Position numbers and translations under genes: made by a program
NCBI RefSeq assembly: GCF_020884795.1
Contig: NZ_BBZF01000012.1
Span: 81,075 to 145,074, forward strand
From: Micromonospora okii
Lineage (GTDB): Bacteria > Actinomycetota > Actinomycetes > Mycobacteriales > Micromonosporaceae
DNA length: 64,000 nucleotides
Reading direction: 5' to 3'
The notes under the pieces: generated by a model
Told to the model about the DNA's origin: nothing
The model's input: the letters and a program-made list of their open reading frames with translations, nothing else
Database searches by the model: none
Part shown: piece by piece, positions 23,348 through 31,244 of the stretch
Position numbering within the stretch: the first letter of the stretch is position 1
Layout of the letters: each line of letters starts with the position of its first letter

Positions 23348-24331
23348 CTACTCGGAGACGCCCGTGCGTGCCGATGCGGCGCGGATCGCGTCGATCAGGG
23401 CTAGGCCGGCCAGCGTCCGTTCCCCGTGTGCGGCGAGGTCCCGCTCCCCGCGTACGGCGGCGAGGAACTCGCCCAGGGCGCCGACGAAGTGGTCCTCGGC
23501 GGGCAGGGTACGCAGCTCCACCCGGTCCTGCCGCTCCAGGCGCAGCACCGGCTGCCAGCCGGCCGCCGGGGTGAACGCCCGCTCCAGCACGATCCGCCCC
23601 CGCTCGCCCCACAGCTCGTAGCTCGACCGGTAGGCGTGCGTGAAGCCGTACGTCAGGTGGGCCGCGACGCCGGTCGCGTCCCGCAGCAGGGCGGCCCCGC
23701 CGACCTCCACGTCGTACCGGGGGTCGGTCTGCCGGGTCGCGCCGACCACGGCGAGGGGCCCGGCCAGGTGCAGCAGCGCGGCGTGCAGCGGGTAGTAGCC
23801 GACGTCGAGCAGCGCGCCCCCGCCCAGGTCGGCCCGGTGCCGGATGTCCCCGGCGGGCAGCGGGGGAATGGCCATCGCGGCGCTGAGCACCCGCAGCTCG
23901 CCGATCGCCCCGTCGGCGACCAGGCCGGCCGCCGTGGCGTGCTGGCCGTGGTGGACGAACATCCGGTTCTCCATGACCACCCGCCCGGCGGCGCGGGCCG
24001 CCGCCAGCACCGCCGCCCCGTCAGCCTCGGTGGTGGCTAGCGGCTTCTCCACCAGCGCGTGCTTGCCGGCGGCGAGCGCCGCCCGCGCCAGCGCGGCGTG
24101 CCCGCCCGTGTGCACCGAGACGTAGACGGCGTCCACGTCGTCGCGCTCCAGCAGCTCCCGGTAGTCCCGCGCCGGCGTGCCGCCGAACCGGGCGGCGAAC
24201 TCCGCCGCCCGGCCGGCGTCGCGGGCGGCCACGGCGGTGAGCCGGGCCGGCGACGCGGCCAGCGCCGGCAGGAACCGCCGCGCGGCGATCGACGAACATC
24301 CCAGCAGTCCGATGCGGACGTCCTCCGGCAC
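23348..24331 (-). CDS. NDP-hexose 3-ketoreductase candidate (Gfo/Idh/MocA family)
   Basis: A 327-aa Rossmann-fold oxidoreductase: VRIGLLGCSSIAARRFLPAL at the start and the EKPLA signature (KHALVEKPLATTEADG) near residue 95. A long C-terminal beta-sheet domain has HRADLGGGALLDVGYYPLHAALLHL. This is the KijD10/SpnN/OleW type, which reduces C3 of the 3,4-diketo sugar made by a 2,3-dehydratase. It fits the EvaA-like enzyme at 11482 even though 8 kb of other genes intervene. GTG 24331 is preferred because GAGAGAGGA precedes it. It is third in the leftward order SnoaL-like, MDR, ketoreductase, but a hairpin at 24397-24427 may partly separate it. Confidence 0.82.
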   Translation of the reverse strand: MPEDVRIGLLGCSSIAARRFLPALAASPARLTAVAARDAGRAAEFAARFGGTPARDYRELLERDDVDAVYVSVHTGGHAALARAALAAGKHALVEKPLATTEADGAAVLAAARAAGRVVMENRMFVHHGQHATAAGLVADGAIGELRVLSAAMAIPPLPAGDIRHRADLGGGALLDVGYYPLHAALLHLAGPLAVVGATRQTDPRYDVEVGGAALLRDATGVAAHLTYGFTHAYRSSYELWGERGRIVLERAFTPAAGWQPVLRLERQDRVELRTLPAEDHFVGALGEFLAAVRGERDLAAHGERTLAGLALIDAIRAASARTGVSE

Positions 24332-24396
24332 GGGCTCGGTCCTCTCTCGTCGCACGGCCCGGCTCGCGCGGGGCGAACCGGGCCGCTGGGCGGGGC

Positions 24397-24427
24397 GGTG
24401 GGGGCGCCGTCAGCGAGCGCCCCCACC
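24397..24427 (-). terminator. Hairpin between the MDR and ketoreductase genes
   Basis: A perfect 11-bp stem (GGTGGGGGCGC with its complement) and a 9-nt loop, 12 bp beyond the MDR stop codon. It may attenuate rather than fully terminate transcription into the ketoreductase. Confidence 0.5.
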
Positions 24428-24438
24428 GGTCGAACGGA

Positions 24439-25482
24439 TCAGGGCACCAGGACGAGCTTGCCAATCACGCCGCCATCGATCAACTCCCGTACCGCCCGGC
24501 CCGCCTCGTCCAGCGGGTACCGGCGGGCCACCGTGGGCCGCAGTACCCCGTCGCGGACCAGGGTGAAGAGGCTGGCCAGGTCGTCGCGGAAGTGCGGGCC
24601 GGGCTTGACGTAGTAGGTGCGCGCCCGCCGGCCCCGGGCCGCGCCGACCAGCCCGGCGACGTTCCAGCCGATCACCTTGCGCAGCGCCGGCAGGTGCGGC
24701 CGGAACCACTGGCCGGGCCGGTAGCCCGCCACCGACGAGTCGTACGACACCAGCGTCCCGCCCGGGGCGAGCAGCGACCAGCCGGCGTTCAGGCCCGCGC
24801 CGCCGATGTGGTCGAAGACCGCGTCGACGCCCCGGGGCGCCAGCTTCCGCACCGCGGCCACCACGTCGTCGCGGTAGTCCAGCGGCTCGGCGCCCAGCGC
24901 CCGCACGGCGTCGTGCTTGGCCGGCGACGCGGTGCCGATGACCCGCACCCCGTGGCGCACGGCGAGCTGGGTGAGCAGGGTGCCCACCCCGCCGCTGGCC
25001 CCGTGCACCAGCACCGTCGCGCCCGGCCGGACCCGGGCGGAGCGGTGCAGCATCTGCCACGCGGTGACGCCGTTGCAGACCAGGGCGACGGCCTCGCCGG
25101 CGTCCAGGTCCTCCGGGACGCCGGCGAGGGACTTCGCGCTCACCTCCGCGTACTCCTGCCAGGCGCCGACGCGGGGCATGGAGACCACCCGGTCGCCGGT
25201 GCGCCAGCCGGTGACCCCCGGCCCCACCTCGACGATCCGCCCGACGAGGTCGTAGCCGAGCACGCACGGCGGCTTCGGCGGGAACGGGTGCAGCCCGCGT
25301 AGGGTCTGCACCTCGGCGAAGGAGACGCCGGCGGCCTCCACCCGCACCACCACCCGCCCGCGCCGGGCGGCCGGGCGCGCCCCGGTGCGCACCCGCAGCG
25401 CCTCCGGCTCGCCCAGCGTGGTCATGACGACCCGGCGGCTCGTCGTGCCCGGCGGGGCCGTCCGCTCCGTGTCGAGGCCCAT
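24439..25482 (-). CDS. Zinc-independent MDR oxidoreductase (quinone oxidoreductase-like)
   Basis: A 347-aa medium-chain dehydrogenase/reductase. It has the GroES-like N-terminus (RVVVRVEAAGVSFAEVQTLRGLHPFPPKPPCVLGYDLVGRIVEVGPGV) and the NADPH Rossmann motif VLVHGASGGVGTLLTQLAVRHG near residue 165. It lacks the structural and catalytic zinc ligands. Such enzymes reduce quinones or enones in polyketide tailoring. ATG 25482 lies 2 bp after the stop codon of the SnoaL-like gene, so the two are coupled. They share the bidirectional SARP-type site at 25979-26021. Confidence 0.85.
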   Translation of the reverse strand: MGLDTERTAPPGTTSRRVVMTTLGEPEALRVRTGARPAARRGRVVVRVEAAGVSFAEVQTLRGLHPFPPKPPCVLGYDLVGRIVEVGPGVTGWRTGDRVVSMPRVGAWQEYAEVSAKSLAGVPEDLDAGEAVALVCNGVTAWQMLHRSARVRPGATVLVHGASGGVGTLLTQLAVRHGVRVIGTASPAKHDAVRALGAEPLDYRDDVVAAVRKLAPRGVDAVFDHIGGAGLNAGWSLLAPGGTLVSYDSSVAGYRPGQWFRPHLPALRKVIGWNVAGLVGAARGRRARTYYVKPGPHFRDDLASLFTLVRDGVLRPTVARRYPLDEAGRAVRELIDGGVIGKLVLVP

Positions 25483-25484
25483 CG

Positions 25485-25940
25485 TCAGACGTCCGCCGGC
25501 ACCTTGCCGAGCTCCTTGAGCATCGGCAGGTAGTTCATGACGTCCCAGTGCTCGACCACCTTGCCGTCGACGAAGCGCAGCTCCTCGACGATGTGCCAGG
25601 CGACCTTCCGGTTGGTCGGGGCGAGGTCGCCGAACCGGCCCTTGTGGGTGGCCGTGATGGTGATCCGCAGGATGACCCGGTCCTCCTCGGCCATGATGCT
25701 CTTCACGTCGAGGTGCAGGTCGGGGAACGCCTGGATGCCGCCCTCCATCCGGCGGATCATCTCGTCGGTGTCGACCACCTTGTCCTCGGAGTAGTGGACG
25801 ACGTCCGGGGCCCAGTACTTGATGATCCCGTCCAGCTCCCACCGGTTCCACGCGGCCACCATCTGGAGGCAGCGCTCCTTGTTCTCGGCCAGGGTCCGGT
25901 CGTCGGTCAGGGACCGTTCCGCGTTCTCGGTCAGGGACAT
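25485..25940 (-). CDS. SnoaL-like polyketide cyclase-family protein
   Basis: A 151-aa NTF2-fold protein. LQMVAAWNRWELDGIIKYWAPDVVHYSED...EMIRRMEGGIQAFPDLHLDVKSIMAEEDRVILRITITATHKGRFGDLAPTNRKVAWHIVEELRFVDGKVVEHWDVMN contains the SnoaL hallmarks FPDLH, GxF.G..PT and the final EHWD. SnoaL and AknH close the last ring of anthracyclines; many relatives are hydrolases or isomerases. In an aminobenzoate-primed pathway a cyclase role is not obvious. If the left arm belongs to an aromatic polyketide cluster it would fit directly. It is first in the leftward operon with the MDR gene. Confidence 0.82.
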   Translation of the reverse strand: MSLTENAERSLTDDRTLAENKERCLQMVAAWNRWELDGIIKYWAPDVVHYSEDKVVDTDEMIRRMEGGIQAFPDLHLDVKSIMAEEDRVILRITITATHKGRFGDLAPTNRKVAWHIVEELRFVDGKVVEHWDVMNYLPMLKELGKVPADV

Positions 25941-25978
25941 GTGAACTCCTCGTGGCCCGACGGTTGTCTGGCTCCACC

Positions 25979-26007
25979 CTCGCGACCTGCCCTCAAGGAC
26001 CCCTCAA
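25979..26007 (-). promoter_or_regulatory. SARP-type heptamer triplet (leftward, SnoaL-like operon)
   Basis: On the minus strand TTGAGGG (26007-26001), TTGAGGG (25996-25990) and TCGCGAG (25985-25979) have an exact 11-bp period, about 40 bp upstream of the ATG at 25940. It interleaves with the rightward array. Confidence 0.6.
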
Positions 26008-26021
26008 GGGCAGGTCGTGAT
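25993..26021 (+). promoter_or_regulatory. SARP-type heptamer triplet (rightward, NmrA-like gene)
   Basis: TCAAGGA (25993), TCAAGGG (26004) and TCGTGAT (26015) recur every 11 bp. They lie inside a larger perfect 11-bp inverted repeat (25984-25994 and 26008-26018), so one compact site reads in both directions. Confidence 0.65.
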
Positions 26022-26074
26022 GCTCGGGGACGAGATCGGGCGCGGCCCGACGCGAAAGAGGACAGGTGGATGAG

Positions 26075-26911
26075 ATGACGATCCTGGTGACGGGCGCGAC
26101 CGGACACGTCGGCCGACACGTGGTCACGGAGCTGCTGGCCGGGGGCCACGCGGTGCGGGCGATGACCCGCGACCCGCAGCGCGGCCGGTTCCCGGCCGGC
26201 GTCGAGGTGGTCCGGGGCGACCTGACCGAGCCCGCGGGGCTGGCGGACGCCCTGCGCGGCGTGGAGAAGATGTACCTGTTCCCGGTGCCGGACACCGCCG
26301 TGGAGGTGGTGCGGGCCGCGGAGCGGGCCGGCGTCCGGCACGCGGTGGTGCTCTCCTCCACCTCCGCCGACGACGCCACGAACTTCAGCGGCGTCTACCA
26401 CCGCACCGTGGAGCGGGCGGTGGAGGAGAGCGGCCTGGACTGGACGTTCGTCCGGCCGGACGAGTTCGCCACGAACCTGCTGTGGAAGTGGGGCCACTCC
26501 GTGCGTACGGAGGGGGTGGTGCGGGGGCCGTACCCGCAGGCCCGGCGGGCGCTGATCCACGAGGTGGACATCGCGGCGGTGGTCGCGCTCGCGCTGACCG
26601 AGGCTGGCCACGCCGGCCAGGTGTACGACCTGACCGGCCCGGAGGCGCTGGACCAGCGCACCCAGGTGGCGCAGCTCGCCGAGGCCACCGGACGTCAGAT
26701 CCGCTTCGAGGAGGTCAGCCCGGCGGCGGCCCGCGCCGAGCTGACCGCGTACATGCCGGAGCCGGTGGTCGACATGGTGCTCGGCTACCTGGCCGACTCC
26801 GTGGACCGCCCGCCGGTGGTGCTGCCGACGGTGGAGAAGCTGACCGGCCGACCGGGGACGCCGTTCGCCCGCTGGGCGGCCGACCACGCCGACGAGTTCC
26901 GCGCGGCCTGA
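26075..26911 (+). CDS. NmrA-like NAD(P)H-binding reductase (atypical SDR)
   Basis: A 278-aa protein beginning TILVTGATGHVGRHVVTELLAGGHAVRAMTRDP, with the GxxGxxG dinucleotide motif at residues 7-13. It then has RHAVVLSSTSADD and a WTFVRPDEFATNLLWKW segment typical of NmrA/NAD(P)H azoreductase-type SDRs. The canonical YxxxK pair is not evident, as usual in this subfamily. Members in aromatic polyketide clusters act as ketoreductases or quinone reductases. ATG 26075 has AGGTGG at 26065; GTG 26066 is an alternative. It is divergent from the SnoaL-like operon, with a shared SARP-type operator between them. Confidence 0.82.
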   Translation: MTILVTGATGHVGRHVVTELLAGGHAVRAMTRDPQRGRFPAGVEVVRGDLTEPAGLADALRGVEKMYLFPVPDTAVEVVRAAERAGVRHAVVLSSTSADDATNFSGVYHRTVERAVEESGLDWTFVRPDEFATNLLWKWGHSVRTEGVVRGPYPQARRALIHEVDIAAVVALALTEAGHAGQVYDLTGPEALDQRTQVAQLAEATGRQIRFEEVSPAAARAELTAYMPEPVVDMVLGYLADSVDRPPVVLPTVEKLTGRPGTPFARWAADHADEFRAA

Positions 26912-26922
26912 GCCGCCTGACG

Positions 26923-26958
26923 CGTACGGGCCGGCGGGGCGCCCCACCGGCCCGTACG
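26923..26958 (+). terminator. Terminator after the NmrA-like gene
   Basis: A 12-bp perfect stem (CGTACGGGCCGG with its complement) and a 12-nt loop, starting 11 bp after the stop codon. Its right arm runs into the TetR-type site D. Confidence 0.6.
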
Positions 26959-26969
26959 TAGTACGGTAT
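26954..26969. promoter_or_regulatory. TetR-type operator-like site upstream of the second tetR (site D)
   Basis: GTACGTAGTACGGTAT fits the GTAYGNNGTANNNTA pattern of the sites at 172, 1149 and 15151. It lies 25 bp before ATG 26994, the same distance as site A from its gene. Confidence 0.55.
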
Positions 26970-26993
26970 CCCACCCGGTACGATGGCGGGACT

Positions 26994-27827
26994 ATGTCGA
27001 AGGAGCGCAAGGGCAAGATCGATCCCGCCCGCAGCCTGGCCATTCTCTGGCGCACCAGCGAGCCGACCAGCCGCAGCGCCGGCCCGGGGCTCAGCGTCGA
27101 CCGGATCGTCCGGGCGGCGGTCGAGATCGCCGACGCCGAGGGCATCGACGCGCTCACCATGCGCCGGGTCAGCGAGGCCCTGGGCGTCGGGACGATGTCG
27201 GTCTACACGTACGTGCCGGGCAAGGCCGAGCTGCTCGACGTCATGGTCGACACGCTCTACGGCGAGATGAAGCGCCCCGCGGAGCTCCCCGGCGGCTGGC
27301 GGGAGCGGCTGGAGCAGATCGCCCGGGAGAACCTGGAGCTCTACCGCGCCCACCCGTGGCTGCTGCGCGTCGAGACCAGCCGGCCGGTGCTCGGCCCGCA
27401 CCTGCTCGCCAAGTACGACTACGAGCTGGGCGCCGTCGCCGGCATCGGCCTCGACGACGTGGAGATGGACGCGGTGCTCACCCTGCTCCTCGGGCACGTC
27501 AGGAGCGCGGCGCGGGCCGCGCTGGACGTCATCGACCTGGAGCGCAGGACCGGCATGACCGACGGCCAGTGGTGGCAGTCGCACGCGCCCTGGCTGGAGC
27601 AGTTCATGCGCTCGGGCAGCTACCCGACGGCCTCCCGCGTCGGCACGGCGGCGGGGGAGGCGCACGGCGCGGCGTACGGGCCGGAGTACGCGTTCGAGTT
27701 CGGCCTCCAGCGGGTGCTCGACGGCATCGCGGTGGTCGTCGCCGAGCGCTCGGCCGGGGCCGGGCCGGACCGGCCGGGCCCGGCCGGGGTCGACCGGGCC
27801 GCGACGGGCCCGGCCGACGCCGGATAG
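26994..27827 (+). CDS. TetR-family repressor, paralogue of the first TetR
   Basis: A 277-aa repressor with the helix-turn-helix near residues 45-90 (MRRVSEALGVGTMSVYTYVPGKAELLDVMVDTLYGE) and a TetR_C_1-type ligand domain. It shares an almost identical DPARSLAxLW preamble, the LYRAHPWLLRVETSRPVLGPH segment and the EYAFEFGLQR-LDGI end with the TetR at 219. The two probably arose by duplication and may bind related operators; site D precedes this gene. The ribosome site is weak (GGCGGGAC). It is convergent with the Ohr-like gene 12 bp away. Confidence 0.88.
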   Translation: MSKERKGKIDPARSLAILWRTSEPTSRSAGPGLSVDRIVRAAVEIADAEGIDALTMRRVSEALGVGTMSVYTYVPGKAELLDVMVDTLYGEMKRPAELPGGWRERLEQIARENLELYRAHPWLLRVETSRPVLGPHLLAKYDYELGAVAGIGLDDVEMDAVLTLLLGHVRSAARAALDVIDLERRTGMTDGQWWQSHAPWLEQFMRSGSYPTASRVGTAAGEAHGAAYGPEYAFEFGLQRVLDGIAVVVAERSAGAGPDRPGPAGVDRAATGPADAG

Positions 27828-27839
27828 GCCGCGCCGGGC

Positions 27840-28340
27840 TCAGCCGGCCGCCCCGGTCCGACCGGCGGGGGAGGTGCCGTCGGGCGCGACGCCGCCGGGG
27901 GAGAGGCCACCCGGCACGGTGCCGTCGGCCAGGCGCACCCGCACGTCGGCGTCGCCCCGGGTCGCCGCCGAGTACGGGCAGGTCCGGTGCGCCCGCGCGA
28001 CCAGCTCCCCGGCCTGCCGCCCGTCCAGCCCCGGCAGGTCGACCAGCAGCTCCACGTCCAGCCGCAGCCCCTCGCCGCCCTCGCCGAGGCCCACCCGGGC
28101 GGTGACCGAGGAGCCGGTCACGGCGATCCGGTCCTGCCGGGCGATCCAGAGCAGGGCGGCGTGGAAGCAGGCCGCGTAGCCGGCCGCGAAGAGCTGCTCC
28201 GGGTTGGTGCCCACGCCGCCCGCCCCGCCCAGCGCCGGCGGCGCGACCAGCGTGGCGTCGAGCGCCCCGTCGGAGGAGCGCACCGCGCCCTCCCGGCCGT
28301 CGCCGGTCGCGGTGGCCTCCGCCACGTACAACAGGTCCAT
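27840..28340 (-). CDS. ohr: Organic hydroperoxide resistance protein, Ohr/OsmC family
   Basis: A 166-aa OsmC-fold thiol peroxidase. It starts MDLLYVAEATATGDGREG. The two redox Cys of the Ohr subfamily are visible: YAACFHAALL near residue 60 and RTCPYS near 124. The GTNPEQLFAAGYAACF motif is typical. It reduces organic hydroperoxides with lipoyl or mycothiol-type reductants. Ohr-like genes sit in several polyketide clusters, where they may protect against quinone or flavin-oxidase peroxide; an FAD oxidase that yields H2O2 lies 1.2 kb upstream. The C-terminal 20 residues are a low-complexity Pro/Gly/Ala extension. Confidence 0.88.
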   Translation of the reverse strand: MDLLYVAEATATGDGREGAVRSSDGALDATLVAPPALGGAGGVGTNPEQLFAAGYAACFHAALLWIARQDRIAVTGSSVTARVGLGEGGEGLRLDVELLVDLPGLDGRQAGELVARAHRTCPYSAATRGDADVRVRLADGTVPGGLSPGGVAPDGTSPAGRTGAAG

Positions 28341-28403
28341 GGTCCCGCCTTTCCTTGCGGTTGCCGGCGGCCCGGCCGCGTGGCCGGGCCGGTGACGCGC
28401 GGC

Positions 28404-28437
28404 GGCGGCGCGCGTCACCGTGGTGACGCCCGCCGCC
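28404..28437 (-). terminator. Terminator after the serine-hydrolase-like gene
   Basis: A 15-bp stem with one mismatch (GGCGGCGCGCGTCAC facing GTGACGCCCGCCGCC) and a CGTG loop, 20 bp beyond the stop codon. Confidence 0.6.
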
Positions 28438-28456
28438 GCCCGGTTGGCGGTACGGG

Positions 28457-29542
28457 TCAGAGGCAGTCGGCGGCGGCGTTGAGCGCGTCGACCACCGCGT
28501 CCTCGAAGACGCCGGAGAAGTCGTCGGGGTCGATGTCGAGGGTGATCGACGACTCCAGGCGCTGGCTGCCGTCGAGGGTGGCGCCGATGAAGGTGGCGTA
28601 GCCCGGGATGCCGCCGCCGTGGCCCCAGAGGCTGAGGCCCCGGGCGGTGACCAGCGGCATGAAGCCCAGGCCGTAGCCGTTGGACATGGGCAGCGTCACC
28701 CACTCCGGCGGCACGGTGGTCTTCATCTGCTCGAACTGCTCCGGCTTGAGCAGCTTGCCGGTGACCAGGGCGACCAGGAAGGTGTCCAGGTCCTCGTTCG
28801 TCGAGATCATCTCGCCGGCCGAGCACGCCTCGGACGGGTTCATCTCGGTCACGTCGACCGACTTGCCCTTGATCTTCATGTAGCCCCGGGCGTGCGAGCC
28901 CGGGATGTGCGGGTCGTCGCCCGGCAGGACCGTGTTGGTGAGCCCGAGGGGCTCGATGATCCGGGCCCGGATCTCCTCGGCGTAGCTGCGGCCGGTCACC
29001 GCCTTGATCAGCAGGCCCAGCACGATGTAGTTGGTGTTGGAGTACTCGAACGTGCTGCCCGGGGTGAAGTTCAACGGCCGGTCCGCGGCGATCTTCACGA
29101 GCGACGTGGCGTCGAAGTGCCGGTGCCGGTCCCGCTCGAACCGGTCGCCCGGCCGCTGGAAGGCGTCGGCGTGGTTGTACAGGCCGCTGGTGTGCTGGAG
29201 CAGGTTGCGGACGGTGACCTGGCCGCCGTGCGGCAGCAGGCCCGGCAGGTACGTCTCGACCGGCTTGTCGAGGTCGACCTTGCCCTCGCCGACGAGCTGG
29301 AGGATGACGGTGGAGACGAAGACCTTGGTGATGCAGGCGATGCGGAACTTGCCGTCGGTCGGGACCGGCTCGTCCCGGCCGAACTCGCGCACGCCCGCGC
29401 GCACGGTGAACGTCTCGCCGCCGGTGGTGACCCGGAACTGGGCGCCGGCCGCGCCGACGGTGATGAGCTTGTCGACCGCCTCCTGGAGCTTGACGCGCTT
29501 CGGGTCCTTCGTCTCGGGCTTGACCGCGGTGTCGATGGACAT
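28457..29542 (-). CDS. Beta-lactamase/serine-hydrolase homologue with Cys in place of the SxxK serine
   Basis: A 361-aa class C beta-lactamase-fold protein without a signal peptide. Conserved elements are FRIACITKV at residues 67-74, the YSN motif in FEYSNTNYIVLG and the HGG motif in WGHGGGIPGY. The usual SxTK reads C-I-T-K: Cys70 (codon TGC) replaces the nucleophilic Ser, while Lys73 is kept. It may be a thiol hydrolase or acyltransferase, or a binding protein. Cluster members such as LovD show that this fold can be an acyltransferase. ATG 29542 follows AAAGGA. It is 23 bp downstream of the FAD oxidase and co-transcribed with it. Confidence 0.85.
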   Translation of the reverse strand: MSIDTAVKPETKDPKRVKLQEAVDKLITVGAAGAQFRVTTGGETFTVRAGVREFGRDEPVPTDGKFRIACITKVFVSTVILQLVGEGKVDLDKPVETYLPGLLPHGGQVTVRNLLQHTSGLYNHADAFQRPGDRFERDRHRHFDATSLVKIAADRPLNFTPGSTFEYSNTNYIVLGLLIKAVTGRSYAEEIRARIIEPLGLTNTVLPGDDPHIPGSHARGYMKIKGKSVDVTEMNPSEACSAGEMISTNEDLDTFLVALVTGKLLKPEQFEQMKTTVPPEWVTLPMSNGYGLGFMPLVTARGLSLWGHGGGIPGYATFIGATLDGSQRLESSITLDIDPDDFSGVFEDAVVDALNAAADCL

Positions 29543-29565
29543 CGGATTCCTTTCCTCGGCCCGGT

Positions 29566-31065
29566 TCACTGAACCGACAGGGCGTGGCTGAAGACGGTGA
29601 GCGGGTCCCACCGCTTCTTGATCTGTTGCAGGCGCGGGTGGTTCTCCTTGAAGTAGAGGTACTGCCAGGGCACCCCGGAGGCGTTCCACGCCGGGTCCGC
29701 CATGTCGACGTCGGGGAAGTTGATGTAGCAGCCGTCGTTGCGCTCGTCGGGGACGGGCACGCCGCCGGTGGCCGCGTAGACGTCCCGGTAGAGGCGGCGG
29801 GTCCAGTCGAGGTTCGCCTCGTCGGTCGCCGGGTCGTGCCAGGAGGTCAGGTACAGGGCGCGCAGCACCGAGTCCCGCTGGGCGATGGCCGTGGCGTCCG
29901 GCGCGATGGCGTTCGCCGCGCAGCCGTACGACTGGATCGAGATCGTGGCGGTGGAGAAGGCGTGGTCGTCGCCCCAGAGGTGCTCGTGGATCGCGTCGAT
30001 CTGGGCGTCGGTGTAGCCGCGCCGCAGGTACGCCGACTTGATCTTGTGGCGGCCGTTCTCGCCGTCCTGCGCCCGCGCCAGCTTCTCCATCGTGGACAGC
30101 CACGGCCGCCGCTCGAACGGCAGGTCGTACCGGGGGGCGTCGACGCCCTCGGTCATCTCCGCGACGGCCCGGCCCAGCAGCTCCTCGGCGTCGTCGCCGT
30201 CGTCGAGGTGGTTGAACAGGATCGCCCCGATCCCCGGGTCGTCCTGCGGGGCCACCGCGAAGAGCACCAGCCCGCTGAACAGGCCCGCGTAGCGGGAGTC
30301 CGGCGCGCTGTTGCGCTCGTGCCACCGGCCGTGGCTGCCCACCAGCGCCCGCAGCGCCTCGCGGGTCAGCCCCTCCCGGGGGAAGATCGTGCTCGACGCC
30401 AGCACCGACGCCGGCGGCCGGGGCAGCAGGTCGCCGGGGCCGCCCGTCGCCCCCGGGCTGCGCAGCCAGTACCGGGTGACCACCCCGAAGTTGCCGCCGC
30501 CCGCGCCCGTGTGCGCCCACCACAGGTCGTGGTTCGGGTCCGCCGGGTCGGCCGTGGCCACCACCGCCCGGGCGCGGCCGTCGGCGCCGACCACCACCAC
30601 CTCGACCGCGTACAGGTGGTCCGAGCAGGCCCCGAACCGGCGCGACAGCGGGCCGTACCCGCCGCCGAGCAGGTGCCCCCCGATCGCCACCAGCTCGCTC
30701 GACCCGCCGGGGACCGTCACCCCCCAGCCCAGGTAGAGGGCCCGGTACAGGTCGAGCAGGCGGACCCCCGGCTCGACCGCGAACGCCTGCCGCGCCTCGT
30801 CGAACCGGACCCGGTCCATGGCGGCCATGTCGATCACCACCCGGACCGCCGGGTCGGCCACGAAGTCCTCGTAGCAGTGCCCCCCGCTGCGGACCGCGAT
30901 CCGCTTACCGTCGCGGACCGCGTCGTCGACCGCGCGGACCACCTCCTCGGTCGAGCGGACCAGGACGAACGCGTCCGGCCGGGGGGCGAAGCGGGCGTTG
31001 TCGCCGCGGACCACGAAGTCCTCGTAGCGCGGGTCGCCGGTCGCGATGCGCGTCGGTTCCGACAT
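29566..31065 (-). CDS. FAD-linked oxidase of the BBE/AknOx type
   Basis: A 499-aa flavoprotein. The FAD-binding PCMH domain has [11 protein letters not shown] with His63, expected to be the 8-alpha-histidyl FAD ligand. [17 protein letters not shown] follows. The C-terminal BBE segment is present ([22 protein letters not shown] and the later YxN-type end). The second covalent anchor of AknOx-like enzymes, a Cys around residues 120-126, is absent (PGGSSELV), so only single covalent attachment is expected. Relatives oxidise hydroxyls on deoxysugars or on the aglycone, releasing H2O2. ATG 31065 has GAAGGG upstream. It is first in a leftward operon with the Cys-type hydrolase homologue and is preceded by a SARP-type triplet. 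Confidence 0.88.
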   Translation of the reverse strand: MSEPTRIATGDPRYEDFVVRGDNARFAPRPDAFVLVRSTEEVVRAVDDAVRDGKRIAVRSGGHCYEDFVADPAVRVVIDMAAMDRVRFDEARQAFAVEPGVRLLDLYRALYLGWGVTVPGGSSELVAIGGHLLGGGYGPLSRRFGACSDHLYAVEVVVVGADGRARAVVATADPADPNHDLWWAHTGAGGGNFGVVTRYWLRSPGATGGPGDLLPRPPASVLASSTIFPREGLTREALRALVGSHGRWHERNSAPDSRYAGLFSGLVLFAVAPQDDPGIGAILFNHLDDGDDAEELLGRAVAEMTEGVDAPRYDLPFERRPWLSTMEKLARAQDGENGRHKIKSAYLRRGYTDAQIDAIHEHLWGDDHAFSTATISIQSYGCAANAIAPDATAIAQRDSVLRALYLTSWHDPATDEANLDWTRRLYRDVYAATGGVPVPDERNDGCYINFPDVDMADPAWNASGVPWQYLYFKENHPRLQQIKKRWDPLTVFSHALSVQ

Positions 31066-31117
31066 GCTGCACCCTTCTCTCTCCGCCATCAGCGGGTTCC
31101 ATCCTGGGCAGCCCGCC

Positions 31118-31146
31118 TCGAGGGCCCGCCGAGCTGCGCTGGAGGC
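31118..31146 (+). promoter_or_regulatory. SARP-type heptamer triplet (rightward, methyltransferase operon)
   Basis: TCGAGGG (31118), CCGAGCT (31129) and TGGAGGC (31140) are exactly 11 bp apart, about 100 bp before GTG 31245. Confidence 0.65.
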
Positions 31147-31150
31147 GGGG

Positions 31151-31179
31151 CCTTCCGGCGGTCCTCCAACGCGGCTCCA
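31151..31179 (-). promoter_or_regulatory. SARP-type heptamer triplet (leftward, FAD oxidase operon)
   Basis: On the minus strand TGGAGCC (31179-31173), TGGAGGA (31168-31162) and CGGAAGG (31157-31151) have an exact 11-bp period, about 85 bp before ATG 31065. Confidence 0.65.
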
Positions 31180-31244
31180 CCGCCGACGTGCACGGTCGGT
31201 CCAAAGCAGGCGAGAGCCGCCTTCCCCACGACCCGGGAGCTGCC

